Position numbers and translations under genes: made by a program. A stretch of DNA of 64,000 nt, taken from Trichosphaerium sp. ATCC 40318 (Eukaryota; Discosea; Flabellinia; Trichosidae). This document shows, one piece after another, positions 12,500 through 22,738 of the stretch. The stretch lies in the NCBI GenBank assembly GCA_038496445.1, contig JALMLS010000343.1, positions 151,810 through 215,809 on the forward strand, in the 5' to 3' direction. The notes under the pieces were generated by a model, which saw only the letters and a list, made by a program, of their open reading frames with translations, was not told the origin of the DNA and did not search any database. The first letter of the stretch is position 1. Each line of letters starts with the position of its first letter.

Positions 12500-13197
12500 C
12501 TAGCTTAATAAAATTGTGTTCAGTTCTTCTGCTTGTATCAACGAGTGTAAAAACGTTGTTTGGAAACTATATAACCCAAACGGTAGTTGATCAAAACTAC
12601 ACAGTCCCTGACGCTCTCTAATACGCTAAACCATCGTACCTTCGGTAAGGCGTCTAATACGCAAAAGAGGAATGTGGTCTCCAACAAAACTCCATACAAC
12701 CGAAAAGCAATCTCTTGCGCTCTTTCATGACGCTTAAAGTTAGAAAATCGTAAAAGAAAGCCACGCCAATCATTTTCAATCATTTTAAAAAGCGCATTCA
12801 CAGTTTGCAATTAAAACAACTATTACCATATCGTAGATATTGCATACGGCCAGCATACTATGTAGTTCAAGAACATTCACCAGTTTATCGGCGTAGAAAT
12901 AAGCTTTTATCCTTTTTTGCTTTTGTTATTCTGTAAAGTGTACTTGAGCTTTAAAAGCACCCCTATCGATAATTCATAGTACTTTAGGTCTTACTCAGAG
13001 CGTTTTAATGTTACAGAATACCCAATAATACGAAACGATTTTCTTGTACTCACACAACATAAAGTAGAATTCAGCACTTACGAAAACCTCGCCCTGTTCA
13101 CCTGATTTAACACCACGTTACTTTGTAAGGAAATACATAGGTTTAATTACGTTGTAAGCTCGTACCTGTAAGGAGTAGCGATATAGCTCAAGCCCAT
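12500..13197 (-). CDS. possible BTB-domain protein, small, tentative
   Basis: A minus-strand exon series ends at TAG (read from 12500-12502). One exon reads KAYFYADKLVNVLELHSM followed by LAVCNIYDM, which fits the C-terminal half of a BTB/POZ domain (hydrophobic strand, then the leucine-rich helices). Next come ERAQEIAFRLYGVLLETT and, after an intron with a gtacga donor near 12645, LPKGLCSFDQLPFGLYS. The upstream part is uncertain. An ATG at 13197-13195 (MGLSYIATPYR) next to a gtacga donor is a candidate start, but I could not join every exon in frame. It may be a partial or decaying BTB gene. The domain call rests on pattern only. Confidence 0.35.
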
Positions 13198-13292
13198 AAC
13201 AAGTAGGTACAATCCGAAAAATGGTCAAATGTCGGGTTTAAGATTTGAGAAAGTGAGAGAAACAAGCGAATGGTTACAAATGGTTATTTATT

Positions 13293-13459
13293 TTAATAAG
13301 AGTATCGTCCTAAGCGTAGGACTAAAGTTGCGTCTGCACAAGGTACAAGAGACGCGTTTGCTACTTCTTGCAATTTGAAAGCATACTCAGGTTTTTGAGC
13401 GTCATACGCAATCCTGAGTGGTAGTTTATAATCATGAGACTTCTGCCAGTGGTGTAGCA
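13293..13459 (-). CDS. terminal exon of an unresolved gene
   Basis: After a TAG acceptor at about 13460 the minus strand reads LHHWQKSHDYKLPLRIAYD, then QKPEYAFKLQEVANASLV, then VLRLGRYSY and TAA (13293-13295). The amino-acid pattern is protein-like and the acceptor is good. The best upstream exon (about 13700-13620, EDAMTSSFVTVTL) meets an in-frame TGA before its gtacgt donor, so the gene is either mis-joined by me or broken. Function unknown. Confidence 0.4.
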
Positions 13460-14411
13460 CTACGTTTGTCAGCGTTTGTCACGTGAAGAGAAAGGAAAGA
13501 ATAGGGGTAAAAAAAAGTTGTTTCATAAGTAATAGTTAGTGCTTCATTTATCCTCAGAAGTCGTCATCTGTAATCATAGATGTTTTGGAAGGAAAAAAAA
13601 ATGTTCACCAAAGAAAACGTACCAAAAAAAGTCTCATAGTGTCACCGTGACAAAGCTGCTTGTCATTGCGTCTTCTGGCGAAATTTTGGAGATTGGAGCA
13701 TCAAGGCGTTACACCCTGTGACGTCCATGTACTGCTCACGTGTGTGCAATCAATGTTAGATAGCTGTTATAAGCTATACGCATGTTGGTTTTTTTGATGC
13801 GTTGCGATAGCATTTAGAGATTTACTGTTGTAATCTCAGAAATGACACGACCTGACTTGGTCAACTATGCATAATTGTCTCACACAAGAAAATCTGGTGG
13901 TGTACTGCGTGTCATTGGGTTTGTGCTGCGTTCCCAAAGTTATAACCGTAAATTAGATACTTTCTTGATTGTTACCAAACAATTGACTGTTACTCCTCAT
14001 CTCGTAATCGGAGTACTAAACAAGCCTGTCACCTCGAACTACAAAATACGTTATCGAGAGTGGTCACAACCTCATTCGCAGGCTGCGCGCATATAACGCT
14101 TTTTTAGGAATACACTCAAGTGTGTTACCAAACTAGGTGCAACAGCTCTTTCACCTCTCGATTTCGAACAATCTCGGACTTCGCTCAAATTTTGTTTGTT
14201 GAGCTTGCTTTTACTCCAATACCACATACTAGATAAAGGTTGTTTTACTATTTTCTCGTATTTACAAGCTTTGCTTTGCGCTCCTAGCGGTCATGCACGA
14301 TGATTACGTTGTACAAGTCCAAATATATACTTTTTTTGAGAGTGCAATGTGAGAATATTTTTTGCTTTCGGAGCAATCTGTCAATCCCTTTGGTTATCAC
14401 ATAATACCACG
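13460..14411. other. unresolved stretch with open frames on both strands
   Basis: A plus-strand frame at 13875-14096 (begins MSHTRKSGGVLRVIGFVL) and another ending at 13721 (KLLVIASSGEILEIGAS) look protein-like. The minus strand has the fragment described for the orphan exon. I cannot join either set into a full gene. A short or degraded gene is possible. Confidence 0.3.
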
Positions 14412-15563
14412 TTACAAGATTATGCAGCGCTTATCGGGGTCATTGGTATTACCGCTTTGATGGCGTTTTATTTCATTTATGAGGAGTAAAAATGCTTGCT
14501 CTACAAAAAAAAATTAGAACAAGTAAACACAAGTGAACAACTACGCGCGAGAAAAAACGAAACCCAAGAAAAAACACAAGAATGTCGTGCGTGCAATAAT
14601 TTATACGCCTTTGCCAGTACGCCACAAAAAGGTAGTGATTATCACTACGAATTAGCGGCATTGCGTCATGCATTCACAAAAAAAAAAAGCAGAAAAAAAA
14701 AATCTCAAAAGTGTCTACACACTTTCAGAAAACTTTTTTTCTTGCGTACCAACATTAACGTTCTCTTTAGCACTAGTTTCTACAAAAGCACATCCCCATT
14801 CTTCCGCCTTTGCTTTTCCTTCTGCAGTAGTTACTTTCCTAAAGGCGCCAGGCTCGTAAGAATTGAAATCTGTGTAAAGAATAGTACTTCGTCACCAACA
14901 TACCTTTGCCCTTCTAAATCAATTTTATTGCCCACTAATATTCTTGGCACTGAATTGCATCCAGATTCGTTTAGAATCTTCTCATTGATTATCTCAAGCA
15001 TTTCAAATGAATCACGAGAGTTTACTAATGGTTTAGCGTAAGTTAACGCAAATTGAAGATAAAAATACAAAAAAAAAAGCAAAAAAAAAAAAAGGTTTTT
15101 GCTTTGATTCGAGTTTTACCTGCGTATATAAGGATATAACCATGCACACCAACTACGTAGCGGTTTGTAAAGGGCGAATATTCATCCTACGTCAGATGAG
15201 CGTAAAATCAGGTGCGTGTGCTTACTTGACCGGCTGTATCGAGTATTGCGGTATCATAACTAACGCCATTCTCCTCTATGACTTTGCGGAACGTGTCTTC
15301 AATTGTCTACGAGAAGGTTTTAGTGATCTGTTTTTACTTGCTTTTTTCGACTCAAGGCGAACAGGGAGATGTAGGAGTTACGTATATGCCTGTCACAATG
15401 GTTTTAAAAGACGTACTGGATGGTAATTCTCGCTGCAGCTGCCTTGTGTAAATTGCTGTGTTACGCTTGATTTGCCTTATTACGTGTTAATAGGCAATTG
15501 GAATTCTATCACGTATTTACCTACGGCTCTGAAGCCCATGACGACTACCTTTCTTGTCTTCAT
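14412..15563 (-). CDS. rheb: Rheb GTPase
   Basis: Small GTPase expected to activate TORC1 at endomembranes. ATG at 15563-15561. Exons join to MKTRKVVVMGFRAVGKSS, then a switch I region (YHPTIEDTF), then ILDTAGQ|DEYSPFTNRYVVG, HGYILIYA|VNSRDSFEMLE, VGNKIDLEGQR|KVTTAEGKA and FVETSAKEN. All five G motifs are present. The P-loop GFRAVGKSS has Arg where Ras has Gly12, a Rheb hallmark, and DEYS and the HGYIL stretch also match Rheb. The C-terminus is CIIL followed by TAA (14412-14414). This is a CaaX box whose Leu predicts geranylgeranylation, whereas many Rhebs are farnesylated. Seven exons. The intron after IYA must use the accattag acceptor to stay in frame. About 185 residues, normal for the family. 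Confidence 0.93.
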
Positions 15564-15890
15564 TGTTACAATATGTTTTGTAATTCTCCAGGAGGAGGAA
15601 TTACATCTTATGGCTCCTTTACAGGGCGTCAATTGTTTTTTTACTCAGGTTGAAAAATTAATTGCGTAGATTTTTTGCAGCATTCGAATAAAATTGGTAT
15701 CAGCGATGTATTCGCTGTAATCAATAGATCTTCAGGAACTATGCTATGCGCGACTTGACGTCGGGTCTTCCTCAGGCTTAACAGCTACAGTACCGGTTTT
15801 GTTGCAAAAAACAAGCTTTTTGTTGCACTTATTCTTAGGCTATTCACTCGGAGCACTATGGAATGTAGTGCGCCTAACGCAATTGCTATC
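15564..15890. other. intergenic, no gene recognised
   Basis: Spacer of 327 bp between the Rheb start and the stop of the next minus-strand exon. It presumably holds the Rheb promoter. Open frames here are short and overlap poorly with splice signals. Confidence 0.4.
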
Positions 15891-16075
15891 TAAATATTAA
15901 CTACGCCATCACGTGTGGCTACCACAATCTGACCCGCTCGCACTGTAATGTTATCTATTGTAACTAGTAACAACGAAGCGTCAAAATTGAGTGACGTAAT
16001 GTCACGTGTTGTTTCTGTAACAGCATCGTAAATGTTGCGCTCGGGAGTTGTTTGTGTTTCCAAAACTAATCGAGT
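15891..16075 (-). CDS. terminal exon of an unresolved gene
   Basis: The minus strand reads TRLVLETQTTPERNIYDAVT, then DITSLNFDASLLLVTIDN, then GQIVVATRDGVVNI and a TAG (15891-15893). The protein-like composition and alternating strand pattern argue for real coding sequence. The acceptor is probably the AG pair at 16076-16079. Upstream exons (16080-16340) cannot be joined in frame with confidence, and the opposite strand also has an open proline-rich frame there. Function unknown. Confidence 0.4.
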
Positions 16076-16344
16076 CTCTGGAACAAATGAGAGCGAGCGT
16101 TTTTAGACGTCACGCAACCTCTAAAAGGCGTCATTCAAGCTACAAGGAGCCCGACGCCAGTACGACCTTACACGCCAAATAAGGGTAAAAAGATTGCTCA
16201 CGTGAGGTAAGGTGCCTGTGGGAGCGGTAGCAAACAAAAACCAGCTCCAGCTGAAAGATTTCAGGTGCGCTGAGTGAAGTGTGAACTACGAAAACTCATA
16301 AAAAATCAATCGATTCAAATCAATTTGGCGACTAGAGATAAACA

Positions 16345-18241
16345 ATGCCTAGAAAGGTACGTACTTGATTTTAGTCGTGTTGCGCCAAAATATCAACCTC
16401 AACCAGTTACTACAAGTGCTAAACGATACGTCCTACCACTGTAGTACCTGGTGTTGGTGCCGTGTGTGCCGTTGCGGCTTCCAAATGCGTTCTTTTTTGT
16501 ATTTATGCGAAACACAGTAATGTTGCAAATTCTATCAGAATAAGCTATTTTGATGCTTTTGTTTGTGTTTTCGTGCCGTTGAGTCTTTCAACGGTTAGTT
16601 TTTTTTCATCGCCAAATTTTTTTACCGTTACATGTGTTTTGGTACGTACTAGTACCCATTCCCTTTAAAACCTAATTTTAACTCGAAACGCGAATTATGG
16701 GTTTCCAGCTCTACAAAAAGTGCAGTACTCCTTTTTAAAAGCTCGCCACAGGCCTTTTTTCTCTAATTACCATAACTGCAGCTCTGTTGAGTATTTTATA
16801 ACGCAGGACGATGTGTTTAACACAAACGTCGTTGTAGACCAGCCAATCACATTAATTTTTTTACAAAACGAGCACCAAAGCGCAACAGCCCCTAGTTTTA
16901 TACTTCGAAAACAAAAGTTCAACTTTGCTTTTTAATCTCACTGCTACTTATAGAACGCTTCAGACCCTCAGAACCTCGTTGGTAAACGTGTAGAAATTTT
17001 CTGGGAGGATGAAGACGAGTGGTTAGCTGGTACCGTGACTAAATACAACAAGGTGCGATAAATAACTCTATCTACGCCATTGGTTAACGTTTCGACACGA
17101 CGCAAACTTTTTTTTTCGACTTTCTTTTCTTCCTTTCGCTTTTTTCTCTTCGTTTACTAACGCTTTGTTAGAGGAAAAAGCAATACGAGGTGAACTATGA
17201 TGATGAACCTAGCGATGAGGAGGATGTTTTGGAAGAGTACGATGAGGAGATTTGGAGAGTTATCGACGATGAAGATGAATCCGAAGACGAAGGTGAAGAG
17301 GACGTAGGAGAGGAATACCAAGGTGATGAGTATGAAGAAGATTCAGTCTCTGACACGAGAAAACGCAAAAGAAGCTCTAGAAGTACTATTTTACCGTAAA
17401 ATTTGTTTTCTGACCTGTTACAACTTAGGTTCTACTGGACCAAGTTCTAAGAAGCTAAGAAGAAGCCCAAGAGCACGTAAGCCAAGACGATCACGCGATC
17501 TTGACGATGAAGCGCCTGTTACTCGCAGACGCAGCTCGCGCACAGTACGCCTATCTTGCTTAGAGATGCTGTATTCACCAATTTTTAGTCTCCTGCCAAG
17601 AAAAAGCCAAAACCAAAGCCAAAAGCAAAGCCAAAGGCTAAGCCAGCAACTAGAGGCCGTAAAAAGGCACCACCTACAAGACGCAGGAGTGGTAGAAAAG
17701 CAGCTAAGAAAGAGGAATCTGTTGAAGAGTCTTCTGTACGTGGTAGCACTCATGCACGTCATGTTTGTTTTATTAACGCTTTGTACTTAGTCTGAAGATG
17801 AAGCACCTCCAACACCACGACGAAGCCCAAGAAAGAGCAGAGCTTCAAAGAAAAAAGAGCCTGAATCTGAATCTGAATCTGAATCTGAATCGCATGAAGA
17901 CAACGTAAGGGCTGCTGAAAGAAAACAAAAAAAAATATCGAACATTTTTTGAAGAGTTCAAAACCTTTCACCTTTTTGTTTATTTTGTGCTTATATTATA
18001 TATTTAGCCTGGTGAAGTAGTTGTCTATGACTTTTCTGCAAAGATACCTTCATGTAAATACGTCAAATCTGGATCAAAAGGGGATTTCAGCCTTGAGGCT
18101 GATGAAGAAGGTTATCAATTCAGTTTGAAGATTCCTATCAAGGGCAATGAAAAAACTAAATGGATGCAGAATCTATTAAATGAATGCTTCAAGGAGACTG
18201 GATTATCGGCGCTTCCTAAATTTAAAGGATTGGCAAAGTGA
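16345..18241 (+). CDS. Tudor-domain, basic chromatin-associated protein
   Basis: Probable nuclear protein. The first recognised domain exon (about 16954-17054) reads NLVGKRVEIFWEDEDEWLAG then TVTKYNK|RKKQYEVNYDDEP. This is a Tudor/PWWP-type barrel like those in histone-methyl readers, with the aromatic W and Y residues in place. It is followed by a very acidic stretch (17200-17340). Then come basic blocks rich in Lys, Arg, Ser and Pro (SPAKKKPKPKPKAKPKAK, RRSPRKSRASKKK), a Ser-Glu microsatellite (17868-17895) and a C-terminal globular exon (DFSAKIPSCKYVKSGSKG) ending at TGA 18239-18241. The start is uncertain: ATG 16345 (MPRK) with a gtacgt donor splices in frame to NASDPQNLVG, but that needs a 600-nt intron, long for this locus. 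AT-hook-like RGRKK and RRRSGRK motifs support DNA binding (inference). Confidence 0.7.
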
Positions 18242-18853
18242 AAGTCTTTCTAATAGAAGAAAAACATGAATTGCTCAATGAGCGCCCAGGGTTTTTGTTT
18301 TGTTTGTAATACTTTTTTTGTTTTTTCAGTTAAAATAAAAAAGGCTGTTGTTTATGAATCACGTGTTGTTTGTATGAAATGGTGATTGGTAGTGAAGCAG
18401 TATTTACAAGCCTTGAAGATTATATTCTGATAAAAAAAGAGTACTTTTGTAGTTTGTTTTTGTTCAAACACCAAATCTTGTCCTAAATCGACTTGGTTTT
18501 TGTTGCACTGAGTTTCGTTTGATGTACTACTCAAATCTGTGGACGGCCTATTTATTTAGCGCCTAGTATGGTAGATTATGATCAATATTTATTAGTCAAG
18601 CACTCAACATTAACTCAATAGTTGTTTTTTGTCATCTGCAATCACAGATTTCCAATTGATCGCTACCCAACTCTATAAAGCGTAAACAATAGTCTTATAT
18701 GATGTAGTTAGGATGTCACATCCCTAAACAAGATTAGCGTTGCAACGTCTTATTCTTTGCTTGTTGTCTTTTGTAGGAACAAGCGCTCAAATTTGCTGGT
18801 TGCAAGCGAACTTAATTGTACCTTAAGTATCTAAACGCTTATTCTTGAGAACT
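18242..18853. other. intergenic, no gene recognised
   Basis: Spacer of 612 bp between the Tudor gene and the first ependymin-like gene. A candidate AATAAA lies at 18335-18340 (aaaataaaaaagg). A minus-strand open frame (18352-18534) has low-complexity Q/N composition without splice support. Confidence 0.45.
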
Positions 18854-19637
18854 ATGATGCAGCTATTAACTCTATTCGTTTTGTGCTTTGCTGTATTAAT
18901 ATCAGCGCAAACGAGACCACAACCTTCCGAAACATTCTCAGGTACGTCAAGCCAAAAATTACAAAAAAACTTTTCGCAACACGTGTTAACTAATACAAAA
19001 CGGTAGCCGTTACTGTTGTTGAGATTCAGGTCGCCGGAAAAAAGGTTCTAGGTAAAGGCTCAATAGCAAAAGATTATAAAAAAGGCATGTACGTTGCCAA
19101 AGAGACGTTTGAAGACGACCACGACTATGATTTCTACAAGTTGGAGCGCTTTGACCTGGTAAACAAACTTTTTTTTTTGTGAACGAACTTGGCCTTGTTT
19201 CTAGCTTCTCACGTTTGTTAAAGGGAAAATCTTACGATATCTCTGCAAATGGTACAAAGTGTAAGCAATCATCTTTGAGTGGTAAGATACCTTCTTCTTG
19301 GAGTTGGATAGCAGACGCTAAAAAGCTTGGTAAAAGACACTATCAAGGTTTAACAGTTGATTTATGGACATTAACTGTGCGTCATTTGTAAACAGCTTGT
19401 TTCTTTTTTTCTGACAGTTATCAGGTCGGAAAAACAACACATGGTATTGGAGTGGACGAGGGTTATCCCAATGCACCTGTTGTCATCATAGAGGAAAGTG
19501 CATTCGTCAACTATACAACACTGGTGAGTTTTTTTGTTTTGTTTGAGTACTAAATGACTCGGTTATAGATTATTGATTGGCAAGTTAGTGACCCTCCAAT
19601 GGCAAATTTTCAAGTACCAACAGAATGTAATAACTAA
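18854..19637 (+). CDS. ependymin-like secreted protein, copy 1
   Basis: Small secreted protein. ATG at 18854 gives MMQLLTLFVLCFAVLISAQT, a clear signal peptide. Five exons join to VEIQVAGKKVLGKGS, then ERFDL|GKSYDISANGTKCKQ, SGKIPSSWSWIADAKKLG, VDLWT|LTVGKTTHGIGVDEG, VIIEESAFVNYTTL|IIDWQV and FQVPTECNN with TAA at 19635-19637. The Cys after the KSYD strand, the W-rich middle, the LTVDLW strand and the terminal F-x-V-P-x-x-C resemble the ependymin-related family, lipid-binding extracellular proteins found in animals and some protists. The resemblance is by pattern, not alignment. About 190 residues. A close paralog lies at 21814 on the same strand. Confidence 0.65.
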
Positions 19638-21475
19638 ATTATTGCCCTCATGGCCATTGGTTACTAAAACAAACGCTTTCTTAGATATGTTTTTTCATGT
19701 TTTTTTATTTCTCAAGTTGCTTTTGGGAAATGACCGTGTACTTCATTATTGGGTGTAATTGGCTGCTTCCCAAACTATTTATGCTAGTACACTAAATGGG
19801 GCGAACCAAAGATCGAGATGAATCACATTCCATGCAGACACAGCAAAGGTTGGTTTTTTTTTGATAAGCGTGCGTTAATTTGAGGGATTGGTTGACAGTT
19901 GAAACAATTTGTTGTGATGAACAATTTATTCAATAGCTAAGTGCTTGGTTATTACAAATGGCTTGTAAGCGTTTCAAGCACGGAACTATTAGTGATAGAG
20001 CGTCAGCGCGTGTAGTTTACTTCTTATAACAAAAGACTGGCTCTTTTGAAATTTGCCTGGCATTTTGTGGCTCAAAGGTTCAAAAAAACGTGATTTGCTC
20101 CTTTGAACCTATGTACTTTCCTTTTAGCTGGAAAAGGTTGTTTTATTGTTTAAAACCATGGAAGAATACGTGCCATAGCGTCAGAACCCCGCTTGAATCT
20201 TTTCGGTTGTTTTCTGTTCATGATTCCAAACGTGATAGCGTCTTTTGGTTTGTTGTGTTCAGTGTGACATTCTTTGTATAACGTCGTGGCCATCACTTGT
20301 GCTGTTAGTGAATTGATGTCAAAGTATAGTCATAGCTACGCCAGACGCGCAGCATGCTTTGTGAGATGGTTTTGCAGAGCCACGAGCGAAATCACGCAAT
20401 TTGTGACGAATAATCTGCAATGGTTATGGAACGTACAACCAGCTTTGTTGCTTGTGGTTGAAGAGGTTTTTAAGCATGTACAACTTAACGTTGACTGCTA
20501 AAAAGTTGTAGATACATTCGTACCTCATCGTATGGCCGTACATGTGTAGCATAAACAGGTTGAGCATTTGCTGACAAATAAATTGAGACGGATGATTTTT
20601 TACTTACGTCCTGTGACCTTATGTGTAGCCTTCGTGCGTTGGTAGCGTATGAGACTATGAGCGAAGCTTAAATTAACTTTGTATCATTGGAAGAATCCCA
20701 AGCCATTGAGGTACGCCCTTGCTAGTACGGTGTGAGTGATATCAAGCTACTTGAAAAAGTAGTTAAATATAAACGGGTTTTAATGCTTCTCACCTCACGC
20801 AGTAGTCTTTAGATTAGGCGCAAACATATAGTCACTCATAGAGATTCAAAGCTCTGTAAAACACTGGCTACTTGCATCAACGAAATACGTTTCCAGTAGA
20901 ATAAAAAACTTTAAGGAGCATAAGGTTTTGTTTAAAAGCAATGCTAGGAGTCAACAGCATCAAAAGCCAGTTCATACCGGATTTAGTCCGCAATTCTACT
21001 TTGTACTTTTACGGTATTACTGTACAGAAAAAACCCCCGTTATGCGTAGGTGTGTCTGTGTTCCATACCGCACCAATTTGCGTCGTTTGTCAATAAATTT
21101 GTAAGCGGAAAAAAGGAATAATCGTTTAGTTGCACGTTTGTTGCAAAACATCGCCGAAATGGTTCTCACGCGCGTAAATAGGCTTAAGAAGGCTTTAAGA
21201 GTGTTTTGAAATGTGCATTATCCATATTTGAGTATTTTAAAAGGATATTTCTGTGAAGTGTATCCCACTATTTATTTTTTGGATAGTTCATCATGTATAA
21301 AAGTCAGGCAGTTTTTATTTCTAATGGATCGGCATCCTAGCGGTGCTGATCTGTCCTTCAATGGGCGCCGTCCACTGACTTATAGTTGCACGTTATTCTA
21401 GAACCTGATGTGCAATAGTCGTCGTAGGTCTTAAAGTGGCATAGGCGTCTAGTAAGGGCGATGTCTGGGATCCTT
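19638..21475. other. unresolved 1.8-kb spacer between ependymin-like paralogs
   Basis: Unusually long for this gene-dense window. It has several frames of moderate length without good joins: plus 20090-20281 and 20274-20501, and a minus-strand frame at 20150-20293 listed separately. Neither paralog extends into it. It may hold a short spliced gene or decayed material. Confidence 0.35.
20150..20293 (-). CDS. short ORF, 47 codons, tentative
   Basis: Minus-strand ATG at 20293-20291 opens MATTLYKECHTEHNKPKDA and ends RGSDAMARILPWF with TAA (20150-20152). The stop is immediately followed on the same strand by caataaaac, a polyadenylation-like AATAAA. The frame stays open upstream for about 12 more codons, so it may be the last exon of a longer gene. 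No family recognised. Confidence 0.25.
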   Translation of the reverse strand: MATTLYKECHTEHNKPKDAITFGIMNRKQPKRFKRGSDAMARILPWF

Positions 21476-21588
21476 AAAGGTACGTTTCTAATCTCCCTAG
21501 AGGCACGACGGATGGATGACATGATAAAGGTACGTTGTTAATCTCCGTAGGTACAAGATGGATGGATGTCACAATAAAGATACGTTGT
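21476..21588. repeat. 50-bp imperfect tandem repeat, about 2.3 copies
   Basis: Unit 1 spans 21476-21525 and unit 2 spans 21526-21575. Each starts aaaggtacgt, carries taatctcc and gatggatg at the same offsets, and ends atgat or acaat. A truncated third copy (aaagatacgttgt) follows to 21588. It lies 226 bp before the second ependymin-like gene. Function unknown. Confidence 0.7.
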
Positions 21589-21813
21589 ATAAAATATCAA
21601 AGTCCTGCAGGACTAAAGGCCAATGAGTGGCCGTGACTTTTTTATATTTTACATTCAAAAAAAAAATACCACAGCTTAGATCTGCCTCATATTAATTCGA
21701 GTATTTCGCGCTTATCTATAGTGTCTGTGGAAAGAGCAACATGGAAAAATCTTGCTGGCTCGTTAAGTTACCGCACCTTAAAATAAGTTTCAAAACGCAT
21801 ATTCTTGATAACT

Positions 21814-22594
21814 ATGATGCAGCTATTAACTCTATTCGTTTTATGTTTTGCTGTGTTAATATCAGCGCAAACAAGACCACAACCTTCTGAAACATTTTCA
21901 GGTACATTAAAGCCAAAAAATTACAAAAACTTTTCGTACCACGTGCTTACTACAACACTGTAGGTATCACTGTTGTTGAGGTTCATATCGCGGGGAAGAA
22001 GGTTCTAGGAGGTGGTACATTCGCAAAAGATTATAAAAGAGGCATGGAGGTTGCTAGAGAAACGTTTGAAAACCATGACTATGATTTCTACAACTTGGAG
22101 CGCTTTGACCTGGTAAACAAACTTTTTTTTTATGTCACGAAGTTGGCCTTGTTGACCACGTTTCTTAAAGGGAAAATCTTACGATATCTCTGTAAATAGT
22201 ACAAGGAGTTGTAAATCGTCGGATTTGCATGGTGAGATACCTTCCTCTTGGAGTTGGATAGCAGACGCCAAAATGGTTGGCAAAAGACACTTTCGTGGAG
22301 CAACGGTTGATTTGTGGACCTCAACTGTACGGCATTTGTCAGTTTGTTGTTTCTCACGTTTCTCAGGTTGGTAAAACAACACATGGTATCGGTGTGAACG
22401 AGGATAATCCTAATAGGCCTGTTATCATTGTGGAGGAGAGCGCAATCGTCAACTATACTGCATTGGTCAGTTTTTTTTTCTCAAATCTTTTTGATTTTGT
22501 ATATTACCATCTGACTTGGTTATAGATTATTGATTGGGAAGTTCACGAGCCTCCATTAGAGTATTTTCAAGTGCCAAAAGAATGTAATAACTAA
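21814..22594 (+). CDS. ependymin-like secreted protein, copy 2
   Basis: Tandem paralog of the gene at 18854 with the same five-exon structure and the same signal peptide (MMQLLTLFVLCFAVLISAQT). Exon 1 differs at six sites, all synonymous. Later exons differ more: KVLGGGTFAKDYKRGMEV, the KSYDISVNSTRSCKSSD stretch, EIPSSWSWIADAKMVG, VEESAIVNYTAL|IIDWEV and FQVPKECNN with TAA at 22592-22594. The sequence just upstream of the ATG (attcttgataactatg) also matches copy 1, so the duplicated block includes some promoter. Both copies are intact. Two N-x-S/T sites in this copy may be glycosylated. Confidence 0.65.
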
Positions 22595-22738
22595 ACTTGT
22601 TACTCCCATTGCCATTCACTGTTTTCTTAATTTTTCTCAATAGTTCTTGTTTTTCGTTTTTTTTAAGGGCAGGAAGGAGTCACGTGAAAAAACCGCAACG
22701 ACAATAAGTAGCTTGAGTCTTTTATTGGATTCTTTAAG

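Noticed and set aside
13620-13700. In-frame TGA as a selenocysteine codon in the orphan gene
   Set aside because: No conserved selenoprotein context is seen; a wrong exon join or gene decay is simpler.
18352-18534. Minus-strand frame downstream of the Tudor gene
   Set aside because: Q/N-rich with no start context and located in the probable 3' UTR.
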